Source: Bacteroidota bacterium
GTDB lineage: Bacteria > Bacteroidota > Bacteroidia > J057
Reading direction: 5' to 3'
Length of the DNA stretch: 6,143 nt
Assembly: GCA_963169475.1 (NCBI GenBank)
Contig: CAUJFT010000087.1
Coordinates: forward strand, 1-6,143
Part shown: one piece after another, positions 1 to 5,377 of the stretch
How the letters are laid out: the number at the start of each line of letters is the position of its first letter
How positions within the stretch are numbered: position 1 is the first letter of the stretch
The notes under the pieces: generated by a model
The model's input: the letters and a program-made list of their open reading frames with translations, nothing else
Told to the model about the DNA's origin: nothing
Database searches by the model: none
Made by a program: the position numbers and the translations under genes

Positions 1-256
1 GAACTAAGGCTTTGTTGATATTTTTGTTCTATATCTGCCCCTTGCGTGGCTTTGAGGTTTGCTTCGCAAATAGCAATTTGCTGCTTGGTGTAGCTATCAT
101 TTGTTTGGTATTCGAGCAAAAAGTCATAGCATACTTTGGCATATCCCCATTGTTCCTCCCGGAAATAGGCATCACACTTGGGTCTCATTTCATTGTACTT
201 CAATAGATTGTTGTCTATGGGGCGAAAATAAAACTTGTTATTCAATTTATTTTCAG
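1..256 (-). pseudogene. C-terminal part of the secreted caspase (frame-shifted continuation, TPR-like), cut by the window edge
   Basis: This minus-strand frame overlaps the end of the caspase frame and stays open to position 1. It reads S-E-N-K-L-N-N-K-F-Y-F-R-P and then a segment that looks like one TPR-type helical hairpin (DAYFREEQWGYAKVCYDFLL, then a KQQIAICEANL helix). Caspase-like peptidases of bacteria often end in a Q-x-P-W-x-x-S-x-L-x-x-x-F-Y-F element. Here Q-K-P-Y lies in the caspase frame and x-E-N-K-L-N-N-K-F-Y-F in this one, with the expected spacing if one base is restored near 252-262. This is therefore most likely the rest of the same protein and not a separate gene. If it were separate, the first ATG in the frame would be at 188. 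The frameshift may be a real mutation or a sequencing or assembly error. The true end lies outside the window, so the number of TPR-like repeats is unknown. Confidence 0.72.
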
Positions 257-1006
257 ATAAGGTTTTTGGTTGGGGTATTTTGCAATAACCGCTTTGCGCG
301 TGGCAGAAAAAACCTCTTGAATCTCTTTTCCTTGTTTTGTCATTTGTTCCACAAAAGCCTCAGTAAAAGGGGAGAGATTGCCTGTGCCACCGTATGCTTC
401 ACTCCCTTCTTCGGTGGCATAGCCAATAAAAAACTCCTGTTCGGGATAGGTTTCGCCCATGTCTTTGGAAGATCCTATAATGGGGGCTTTGGTATCGCCA
501 TTGCCTTTGCCTTGATACCAACCCTTTGCAGGCGGATAAGAGCGGCAAGCATCTAAGAGCAGGATATTTTGGGTTGTCCCTGCTTTTTTCATTTGCCCTA
601 TTATCATGCTCATCGGGATTGCCTCATTGGGCAAGTCGTCACCCGAAGCATTGGGCGATAGGTCGGTAGGGATAAAATAATTGGTCATCTCCACAGCAGT
701 AGGCGAAGCTTTATGGCGGATACCATGTCCAGAATAGTAGAACAAAGCGGCTTCTTTGCCTTGTAGCTGCGCCCCAAACTCGTCTCGTATGGCAGTTTTC
801 ATGCCTTTGAGGTCGAGGTTGTATTTATCAATGACAAAAAATCCACAAGTGCGAAGCGCTTGTGCCATAGCTTGTGCGTCTCGCACAGGCGTGGGCAGGT
901 CGCTCTGTGTGCCTATATAGTCGCCATTGCCAATCACAAGGGCAAGGCGGGATTGGGCTGCAAGCAGCAATGGAAGGAATAGAATGAGGAAAAGTAATCG
1001 TTTCAT
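242..1006 (-). CDS. Secreted caspase-family (peptidase C14) protein, frame interrupted near its C-terminus
   Basis: Predicted cysteine peptidase of the caspase/orthocaspase group, 254 aa as read. Residues 1-18 form a signal peptide (K-R, then a Leu/Phe-rich core ending L-L-A-A-Q-S), so it is exported to the periplasm or beyond. The fold starts at ALVIGNGDY (22-30). The catalytic His is H94 in YYSGHG and the catalytic Cys is C154 in LLLDACRS, both intact. D152, two residues before the Cys, is the position that in metacaspases helps form an S1 pocket for Arg/Lys. The small-subunit region follows (FFIGYATEEGSEA, then SPFTEAFVEQM). Between C154 and that region lies TKAPIIGS (172-179), which recurs in the upstream gene. 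The frame ends shortly after NQKPY (246-250) at a TGA. The expected F-Y-F end and a TPR-like tail continue one frame over. It lies 99 bp downstream of the DUF4384-like gene on the same strand and has its own candidate promoter box. The substrate is unknown. Confidence 0.88.
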   Translation of the reverse strand: MKRLLFLILFLPLLLAAQSRLALVIGNGDYIGTQSDLPTPVRDAQAMAQALRTCGFFVIDKYNLDLKGMKTAIRDEFGAQLQGKEAALFYYSGHGIRHKASPTAVEMTNYFIPTDLSPNASGDDLPNEAIPMSMIIGQMKKAGTTQNILLLDACRSYPPAKGWYQGKGNGDTKAPIIGSSKDMGETYPEQEFFIGYATEEGSEAYGGTGNLSPFTEAFVEQMTKQGKEIQEVFSATRKAVIAKYPNQKPYLKIN

Positions 1007-1028
1007 AATAAGTACGAGTTTAATAGGA

Positions 1029-1036
1029 CAAAGATA
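1029..1036 (-). promoter_or_regulatory. Candidate -7 promoter box for the secreted caspase
   Basis: The minus strand reads TATCTTTG, a full match to the Bacteroidota TAnnTTTG -7 consensus. It ends 22 nt before the ATG at 1006, which would give a leader of about 15 nt. No TTG lies at the preferred 19-20 nt spacing (the nearest is about 24 nt away), so the -33 element is weak. The caspase may therefore be transcribed both from here and by read-through from the gene upstream. Confidence 0.5.
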
Positions 1037-1105
1037 GTAACTTTATGGCTTTCAGCCCTTCAATCGGTATGGAATACTGAAAATAAGCCCTTTCCCATAT
1101 TGGGG

Positions 1106-2266
1106 TTATTTCAAATGCTCAATTTCCACAATCATTACCACCGCTTGGGGTTCATTCCCTACACTTTGAAATGCAAGATTATCTGGGTCAAAAACCACCT
1201 CATTTGCGGTGGCAAGTTTTCCTTTCAAGGCAGTGGTAACTCTTTCTGCAAAACTTCCCGGTCTATTTTGGATACTTGCCTTTATTTGCTCCATATCTAA
1301 GGATTCAGGAGAAGTAACGATACACATATAATCTATTCCTATGGTATTATCTAATCGAATGTAATTGTCAGGAGGTAAAGCGTTCCTTTCTCCTTGTTGT
1401 AAGTAGGGGCTTTGTCCTTGCAACGGAAATAAATCATATAAATCGCCTGTTTTCAAATCAGAACCGATGATATATGTATAGGCAGCTTGTTTTTGGGTAA
1501 GAAACATTTGATATTCTGTACCTGAATGATAGCCTTGTTTCATGCGATAAATGCCAAGTGCGGCTTTGTTTGAGATAGCACTACCGATAATAGGGGCTTT
1601 GGTTGTGAGGCGGGTAACAGGCATTGCTCCTCCATTTTTTAGCCAAAAGGAAAAATTTCCTGAAAGCTGTAATTTTTCAGGATTTGTGGGCATTTCGATT
1701 GGATTAGCAGTGGGACTTACTTGTTTATTTTCTACTTGAGTAAAAGTCCCCCCTTTGCGGTAAGCCATACGCAATAAGCGGTCTATGATATGGTTAAGGG
1801 TATCTCTTCTGACGGCATCATCTTCCCAGCTACTTCGAGGCATCAATCGAAACTCTTGCATCAGCAAAGCCTCATCTTGAAGGGCATTGAAAGACACCAA
1901 TAAATACACTTTATTGTCTTTTCTTTTTTCTATTTTGCCCAAAACAACGACTTCCGCGCCCCTATGTTTGAGGCTATCCTGTGTGTTTTTAGCGATTCCT
2001 TTTACCTCAGTTATTGCCTTTTCACTTTCGATTTGTTCTTGTAAATCCGCCAAATATCGTCTTTGCAATAAATGACAATCAAAATCATAACGCTGCGAAA
2101 GCAGGCTTTCAAACTCTATGGTAACTGCTTCTGCATCAGGCATATTTTCGTCTGTATCCATCTGATTCGTTGAAAAAGTCCAGATATACGCATTGTAACA
2201 AATGCCCATTTGTGTATAAGCAGGTACAAACCATAATGAAAAAATGAGCATGTAAATGTATTTCAT
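1106..2266 (-). CDS. Secreted DUF4384-like protein in caspase locus
   Basis: A 386-aa protein with an N-terminal signal peptide (residues about 1-18, hydrophobic YMLIFSLWFVPAYT) and no lipobox. Residues about 45-165 form an alpha/beta domain with a long charged helix and EVVVLGKIEKRKDNKVYLLV. It loosely recalls the small domains of CsgG/TolB/LpoB-type envelope proteins, but this resemblance is weak. Residues about 170-235 look like a linker and contain TKAPIIGS (222-229), shared exactly with the neighbouring caspase. Residues about 236-386 resemble DUF4384: a Y-x-M-F/T-Y-I-I-G-S strand pair, a G-D-L-Y-D-L-F-P turn, A-L-P-P-D, then D-x-T-I-G-I-D-Y-M-C-I-V-T-S-P. DUF4384 is often found fused to or beside caspase-family peptidases in bacteria. 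No enzyme motif is visible, so a binding, sensing or substrate role in the envelope is likelier than catalysis. The ATG at 2266 fits both the signal peptide and the promoter 23 nt upstream. Confidence 0.83.
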   Translation of the reverse strand: MKYIYMLIFSLWFVPAYTQMGICYNAYIWTFSTNQMDTDENMPDAEAVTIEFESLLSQRYDFDCHLLQRRYLADLQEQIESEKAITEVKGIAKNTQDSLKHRGAEVVVLGKIEKRKDNKVYLLVSFNALQDEALLMQEFRLMPRSSWEDDAVRRDTLNHIIDRLLRMAYRKGGTFTQVENKQVSPTANPIEMPTNPEKLQLSGNFSFWLKNGGAMPVTRLTTKAPIIGSAISNKAALGIYRMKQGYHSGTEYQMFLTQKQAAYTYIIGSDLKTGDLYDLFPLQGQSPYLQQGERNALPPDNYIRLDNTIGIDYMCIVTSPESLDMEQIKASIQNRPGSFAERVTTALKGKLATANEVVFDPDNLAFQSVGNEPQAVVMIVEIEHLK

Positions 2267-2288
2267 TGTAATAAAAAAATATAAGATG

Positions 2289-2318
2289 CAAAGATAGTTT
2301 TTATTTATGTATGTTCAA
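2289..2318 (-). promoter_or_regulatory. Bacteroidota-type promoter for the DUF4384-like gene and probably the caspase
   Basis: On the minus strand TTG (2318-2316) is followed after 19 nt by TATCTTTG (2296-2289). This is close to the ideal Bacteroidota -33/-7 arrangement. The box ends 22 nt before the start codon at 2266. The same TATCTTTG box precedes the caspase at 1029-1036. It shares the short intergenic region with the rightward promoter at 2327-2334, so the two units are divergent. Confidence 0.68.
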
Positions 2319-2326
2319 AATATTAT

Positions 2327-2334
2327 TACTTTTG
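2327..2334 (+). promoter_or_regulatory. Candidate -7 box for the membrane-anchored caspase
   Basis: TACTTTTG matches TAnnTTTG. There is no clear TTG at the usual upstream spacing. Transcription would start near 2341, almost on the alternative GTG codon at 2348 and about 80 nt before the ATG at 2423. This favours the ATG as the start of translation. Confidence 0.42.
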
Positions 2335-2382
2335 TTTTTGGGAAAGGGTGTTCGGCTTGAAAAACAAAAAAGTTAAACTGAC

Positions 2383-2398
2383 ACGGACTAAAGTCCGT
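2383..2398. repeat. Perfect 7-bp inverted repeat in the leader of the membrane caspase (REP-like palindrome)
   Basis: ACGGACT, two bases AA, then AGTCCGT form a compact GC-rich hairpin in otherwise AT-rich DNA. It lies between the -7 box and the ATG at 2423. Short palindromes of this pattern (CGGACT-AA-AGTCCG) resemble extragenic repeats of the REP type, but copy number cannot be judged from one window. It could instead act as an operator or a leader hairpin. If translation started at the GTG at 2348, this palindrome would encode part of the N-terminus, which argues against that start. Confidence 0.6.
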
Positions 2399-2422
2399 AC
2401 ACCCAGCAATACTGTATATTTT

Positions 2423-3868
2423 ATGCAAACAGAAAGAAAAGTAACATGGTACGAGGAATCAGAAAGGGAAACCTTTGTGAGAGGTAAGCAATATTTGATG
2501 GTGATTGGTATCAATACTTATCAAGATTTTACGCCTTTGGTTAATGCACAGATAGATGCCCTTGCTGTGCAGGGTTTGCTTACGAAATACTATGGTTTTA
2601 GCCCAGACAATCAGGTAGTATTGTATGACTCTGCGGCTACGCTCAAAAACATTACCTATCATTTGCGCGAAATGGTTAAGAAGGTACAAAAAGAGGATAG
2701 TTTGTTGATTTATTTTGCAGGGCATGGCTATTATGATAGGACTACCAAAATTGGCTATTTAGTACCTGTTGATGGAAAAAAAGGCGATAGTAATAGTCTT
2801 TTTTCTAATTCCCTTTTGCGGGATATGCTGCGGGCAATTAATTCTTTACATACCTTTTTGGTCTTAGATGCTTGCTTTTCGGGTTCATTACTTGTAGCGC
2901 GAGACGCAGAGGATAGCTCAAGCCTTGCCGAAAATATAGAAGCCTATCCTTCTCGTATGGCATTGGCTGCGGGGCGAATTGAAACAGTAGTAGATGGCTA
3001 TTATCAAGAAAACAGCCCTTTTGCCCAAGCTTTTCTCAAACGTTTGCAAAATAACGAACAATATAAATTGCCTGCTTCAGAGATTATTCAATTTGTGAAA
3101 AAAGCCGTAGCCAACAATGCCAAACAGCAACCCTGTTCGGGTGTGTTATTTGAAACGGGGGATTTGCAAGGAGAATATGTATTTTACAAAGAAGATAAAA
3201 AAGGCTCTACAAATATAGCATCCAAAAAAGTGGATGATGGAAAACCAAGCTATCGTGAGCCAGAGCCAAGCCCTAATTGGGTGGATAAGATAATAGACCT
3301 TTTTAAGCGAAACAAAATCACAGGGATAATCATTTTGCTTGCGACTTTGATTATTGGGGTAGGTAGTGTGATAGAGGCAGTAAAAAGTATTACGAAATTG
3401 GGACAAAAAGAGAAGGAAAAAGATACGGTTTTTGTACAACCTATAAAGCCAGAAGATGCAACGCAACAGGAGATAGTCAACAAAGTGCCTAAGCAGGTAG
3501 AGCCGTCTAAAACAAGCGAAACAAGCCCTACGAGGGAGAAAACGAAGCCTACAAAAGGGGAAGAAATACCGAAAAAAACGACAGAAAGTCCAAAGTCTGA
3601 AAATAAGCCTGAAGTCCCTGCCCCTAAACCAGAGCCTGCAAAGCCACAGACTTTTGTAGCTACTTTGACTTTGAACGCTACTTATAGCGAAGGCACAATC
3701 AAGATAGACGGAAAAGCGGCAGAAATCCTTGAAGATAATCTCCTTATCAAAAAAATCCGCGTGCCAGAAGGTAATCACCGTATTTCGGTAGAGGTAGAGG
3801 GAAAGCCACTTTGCGAAAAACAGCAGTTTTTTTCGGCTAATACCACGCTGAATATGGCTTGTAGGTAG
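2423..3868 (+). CDS. Membrane-anchored caspase-family peptidase with PEGA-like C-terminal domain
   Basis: 481 aa from the ATG at 2423; the same frame also opens at a GTG at 2348 (506 aa). The ATG is preferred because the extra 25 residues run through a palindromic leader. Residue numbers are from the ATG. The caspase (C14) domain covers about 20-255. It begins KQYLMVIGINTY, with catalytic H101 in IYFAGHG and C151 in LVLDACFSGS, the latter close to the metacaspase D-x-C-x-S-G motif. A membrane helix follows at about 300-317 (TGIIILLATLIIGVGSVI), then a Lys/Pro/Glu/Thr-rich linker (about 326-408). The C-terminal domain (about 409-481) resembles PEGA: G-T-I-K-I-D-G-K, then V-P-E-G-N-H-R-I-S-V. 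Two cysteines (464, 480) could form a disulfide. There is no signal peptide, so the peptidase should face the cytoplasm and the C-terminal domain the periplasm. It is divergent from the secreted caspase unit and ends in its own terminator. The substrate is unknown. Confidence 0.87.
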   Translation: MQTERKVTWYEESERETFVRGKQYLMVIGINTYQDFTPLVNAQIDALAVQGLLTKYYGFSPDNQVVLYDSAATLKNITYHLREMVKKVQKEDSLLIYFAGHGYYDRTTKIGYLVPVDGKKGDSNSLFSNSLLRDMLRAINSLHTFLVLDACFSGSLLVARDAEDSSSLAENIEAYPSRMALAAGRIETVVDGYYQENSPFAQAFLKRLQNNEQYKLPASEIIQFVKKAVANNAKQQPCSGVLFETGDLQGEYVFYKEDKKGSTNIASKKVDDGKPSYREPEPSPNWVDKIIDLFKRNKITGIIILLATLIIGVGSVIEAVKSITKLGQKEKEKDTVFVQPIKPEDATQQEIVNKVPKQVEPSKTSETSPTREKTKPTKGEEIPKKTTESPKSENKPEVPAPKPEPAKPQTFVATLTLNATYSEGTIKIDGKAAEILEDNLLIKKIRVPEGNHRISVEVEGKPLCEKQQFFSANTTLNMACR

Positions 3869-3880
3869 GCGTTTTTTGTG

Positions 3881-3926
3881 TTTTGTTCACAGTTCAAAGT
3901 TCCAAACTGTGAACAAAAATTTTTTT
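3881..3926 (+). terminator. Intrinsic terminator of the membrane caspase gene
   Basis: A perfect 14-bp stem pairs TTTTGTTCACAGTT (3881-3894) with AACTGTGAACAAAA (3905-3918) around a 10-nt loop. An A and seven Ts (3920-3926) follow. It begins 12 nt after the TAG stop. The stem is AT-rich at its base but long and uninterrupted. The T run is only on the right, so it should stop rightward transcription before the insertion sequence. Confidence 0.88.
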
Positions 3927-3944
3927 ATCTTTGCATGACTAATA

Positions 3945-3969
3945 CTAAAATGAGATAAAAAAGTCGTAT
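3945..3969 (+). repeat. Left terminal inverted repeat of the IS630-type element
   Basis: It reads CTAAAATGA, nine variable bases, then GTCGTAT. The reverse complement of 4980-5004 has the same outer nine and inner seven bases, with 2 of the 9 middle bases also matching. The three bases just outside (ATA, including the TA target) match too. Confidence 0.85.
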
Positions 3970-3974
3970 ATTTG
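3967..3974 (+). promoter_or_regulatory. Candidate -7 box of the transposase, overlapping the left terminal repeat
   Basis: TATATTTG fits TAnnTTTG and starts inside the terminal repeat, only 4 nt before the ATG at 3979. If used, the transcript would be leaderless or nearly so. No matching TTG lies upstream. Confidence 0.35.
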
Positions 3975-3978
3975 CGAA

Positions 3979-5004
3979 ATGAAAGTATTAGATTATAAAC
4001 AAGCAATAAAAGAGAGTGTTTGCGAGCTAAAAGTGTTAGAGGCTTGTCAGACGAAAGTTCGTTTCTAAATTATGTTAGATTTTTGCGTTACCTAAAAGAA
4101 GGTTCAGCGGCAAACCAAACGATAAGTAGTGGTCTAGTAGGGTTAACGCTTCGTCAAGGACAATGAATTTGGCGTGCGTATAAGCAAGTGGGTTTAACGG
4201 GCTTGTTGAAACCGGGGTTTGCCGGAACAGTTGGTAATTTAAGTTATGTTGAGATAAGTCATTTACAGTCGTTTTTGCGAAATAGTGAAACGGACTTAAA
4301 GCAGGAGCAGATAGGCGATTGGATAAGGAGTAGTTTTAGTGTTCATTACAGTCAATCAGGCATATCAAAATTACTTAAGCGATTGAAAATAAAGCTAAAA
4401 ACGGGTCGTCCTGTAAATATCAGACAAAAAGGGGGAGAGGTTGAACTTTTTAAAAAAAGTTTAGTCAAAGTGTAGCGGGCATACCTCAAGCACACATTTA
4501 CTGTCAAGATGAAATACGTTACGGTACTCGCACAGAAGCAGGAAAGCGTTGGATGCCTTGTGGTGAACGCCCTGTGTGTCGTATCAAATTAGGATATGAA
4601 TTTGGCTATCTTTATACCGCTATTTGCCCCTATAATGGCGATTTATTTGCTATGTTTTTGCCTAATATGACAAAAATCTGTTTTGATATTTTTGTCCAAA
4701 ATCTTCAACAACACACTCAAAAAAAGCTAAATCTTCTCTTAGATAGAGCTAAATGTCATACCTCGGCTACTCACAATGAACAAGTAGAATTGATGTTTTT
4801 CCCACCAGCTTGTCCTGAATTAAACCCGGTAGAGAGGTTTTTCAAATAACTACGAAAATCTCTAAAATCTAAGGTTTTTCACTTGATTGAAGACATTGAA
4901 AACAAAATCCAACATTTGTTAGAACAATATTGGCAAAATCCTCAATCAGTAGTAAGTATAACTAAATTCCCATACTTTAATACGACACAAGTACTTCATT
5001 TTAG
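3979..5004 (+). pseudogene. IS630-family transposase, degenerate (two frameshifts, two in-frame stops)
   Basis: The pieces join into one IS630-type transposase. Frame A starts at the ATG at 3979 (MKVLDYKQAIKESV) and stops at 4066-4068. One frame over, a helix-turn-helix region follows (YVRFLRYLKEGSAANQTI), interrupted by TGA at 4164-4166 and resuming with IWRAYKQVGLTGLLKPG. A second helix-turn-helix-like part (YSQSGISKLLKRLKIKLKTG) comes next. That frame ends at TAG 4473-4475, just after a run of seven As (4452-4458), and the DDE domain continues one frame over. Its acidic residues are Asp in CQDEIRYGT (4508-4510), Asp in LLLDRAKCH (4742-4744) and Glu in PELNPVERF (4832-4834). A TAA at 4847-4849 then interrupts it, and the frame resumes with LRKSLKSKVFHLIEDIENKI. 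The last family-like stretch is SITKFPYF (to 4978). The frame then runs through the right terminal repeat to a stop at 5105-5107. The catalytic triad is present but no single frame can make the enzyme. Confidence 0.88.
4980..5004 (-). repeat. Right terminal inverted repeat of the IS630-type element
   Basis: ATACGAC, nine variable bases, then TCATTTTAG. This is the inverted partner of 3945-3969 (18 of 25 positions match), followed by TA at 5005-5006. The transposase frame has no stop before this end, so read-through into flanking DNA would be expected even from an intact copy. Confidence 0.85.
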
Positions 5005-5084
5005 TATAAATCTGAAATCATGCACGATACAATTATTGGACTTTTTATTAATCATTTTTTCTTTCGTTAGAAACAAGTCCCTGT

Positions 5085-5231
5085 TTAGGGTACTGTCCAA
5101 ATCATAAATAACGTCAAAAAACGGATAAACCATACCGACTCTTTCGGTAACTTTTTTTGCAATTCTAATTGCAACTCCCTATATTTGTCCAGCAATTTTA
5201 TTGTATGTGCCATAAATCTAAGGTTTGTCAT
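5085..5231 (-). CDS. Doubtful small ORF, 48 aa, unknown function
   Basis: It reads from an ATG at 5231 (a second in-frame ATG is at 5213). A charged amphipathic helix (IKLLDKYRELQLELQKKLPK) is followed by a hydrophobic segment (VWFIRFLTLFMIW), and it ends TVP-stop. It is not recognised. The composition is protein-like, and it could be a small membrane peptide or the N-terminal scrap of a transposase. However, it overlaps two inverted repeats, has no clear promoter, and another frame on the same strand is also open here (the stretch including GMVYPFFDVIYDLDSTLNRD), so chance is quite possible. Confidence 0.2.
   Translation of the reverse strand: MTNLRFMAHTIKLLDKYRELQLELQKKLPKESVWFIRFLTLFMIWTVP
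5157..5174. repeat. Perfect 8-bp inverted repeat upstream of uvrB
   Basis: TTGCAATT, two bases CT, then AATTGCAA. The spacing and symmetry would suit a dimeric regulator or a small hairpin. It lies about 130 bp before the candidate uvrB -7 box, which is far for a repressor site. Confidence 0.5.
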
Positions 5232-5250
5232 TACTTCCCAAATTTATGGC
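5209..5250. repeat. 9-bp inverted repeat with 24-nt loop upstream of uvrB
   Basis: GCCATAAAT (5209-5217) pairs perfectly with ATTTATGGC (5242-5250), followed by A and five Ts. It could be a weak rightward terminator or the two ends of a very small remnant element. The long loop and AT-rich stem make a strong terminator unlikely. Confidence 0.45.
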
Positions 5251-5303
5251 ATTTTTCCCCCTCACAAAAACTGTAGCATAGTTAGTAAAAAAGGTTTTTT
5301 TTG

Positions 5304-5311
5304 TATTTTTG
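5304..5311 (+). promoter_or_regulatory. Candidate -7 box for uvrB
   Basis: TATTTTTG fits TAnnTTTG and lies 66 nt before the uvrB ATG. The expected -33 position has TTA (5282-5284), not TTG. Nothing resembling a LexA-type operator was recognised nearby. Confidence 0.45.
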
Positions 5312-5377
5312 CGCATAAAAAATAGAAGAGGGCAAAAAACATCGTTTCAATCACCCGAATTTTAGCATAAAAATTCC

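Larger units (their letters stand above)
3945..5004. mobile_element. IS630/Tc1-type insertion sequence, complete ends but inactive
   Basis: The ends are imperfect inverted repeats (3945-3969 and 4980-5004). Outside each lies the dinucleotide TA (3943-3944 and 5005-5006), the target duplicated by IS630/Tc1/mariner elements. The span of 1060 bp is normal for an IS630 member carrying one transposase. The transposase inside is degenerate (two frameshifts, two stops), so this copy cannot move by itself unless a related element supplies the enzyme. It sits between the terminator of the membrane caspase and the region before uvrB and breaks no recognisable gene. Confidence 0.85.
5005..5377. other. 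Intergenic region between the insertion sequence and uvrB
   Basis: 373 bp of AT-rich DNA without a convincing gene. It holds one doubtful 48-codon minus-strand ORF (5085-5231), two inverted repeats (5157-5174 and 5209-5250), a run of eight Ts (5295-5302) and a candidate uvrB promoter box (5304-5311). No RNA gene is recognisable. The mixture of short open frames and repeats could be the remains of another mobile element, but no family can be named. Confidence 0.5.

Noticed and set aside
101..556. 151-codon plus-strand open frame
   Set aside because: It lies antisense to the caspase and its tail, whose motifs (GHG, DAC, FYF) are unmistakable, and its own translation shows no domain.
1084..1105. 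CCCA-TAT-TGGG symmetry in the gap between the two minus-strand genes as a terminator
   Set aside because: The stem has four base pairs and a 3-nt loop, with no T run on the relevant strand. It is too weak to end transcription.
3146..3778. 210-codon minus-strand open frame
   Set aside because: It is antisense to the membrane caspase, with an odd Phe/Cys/Arg-rich composition produced by the opposite Lys/Glu/Pro linker codons.
3926..3933. TATCTTTG box just after the terminator
   Set aside because: It matches the -7 consensus but overlaps the terminator T run and has no TTG at the right distance. The only gene after it is the dead transposase, which has a closer box.
5051..5107. Tail of the transposase frame beyond the right repeat
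   Set aside because: The frame stays open to 5107 but lies outside the element's terminal repeat and TA target, so these residues are flanking DNA and not transposase.
5281..5320. A-run/T-run pair as a terminator before uvrB
   Set aside because: AAAAAAGG followed by Ts could pair only through A-T bases with almost no loop, and the same region carries the likely uvrB promoter box.
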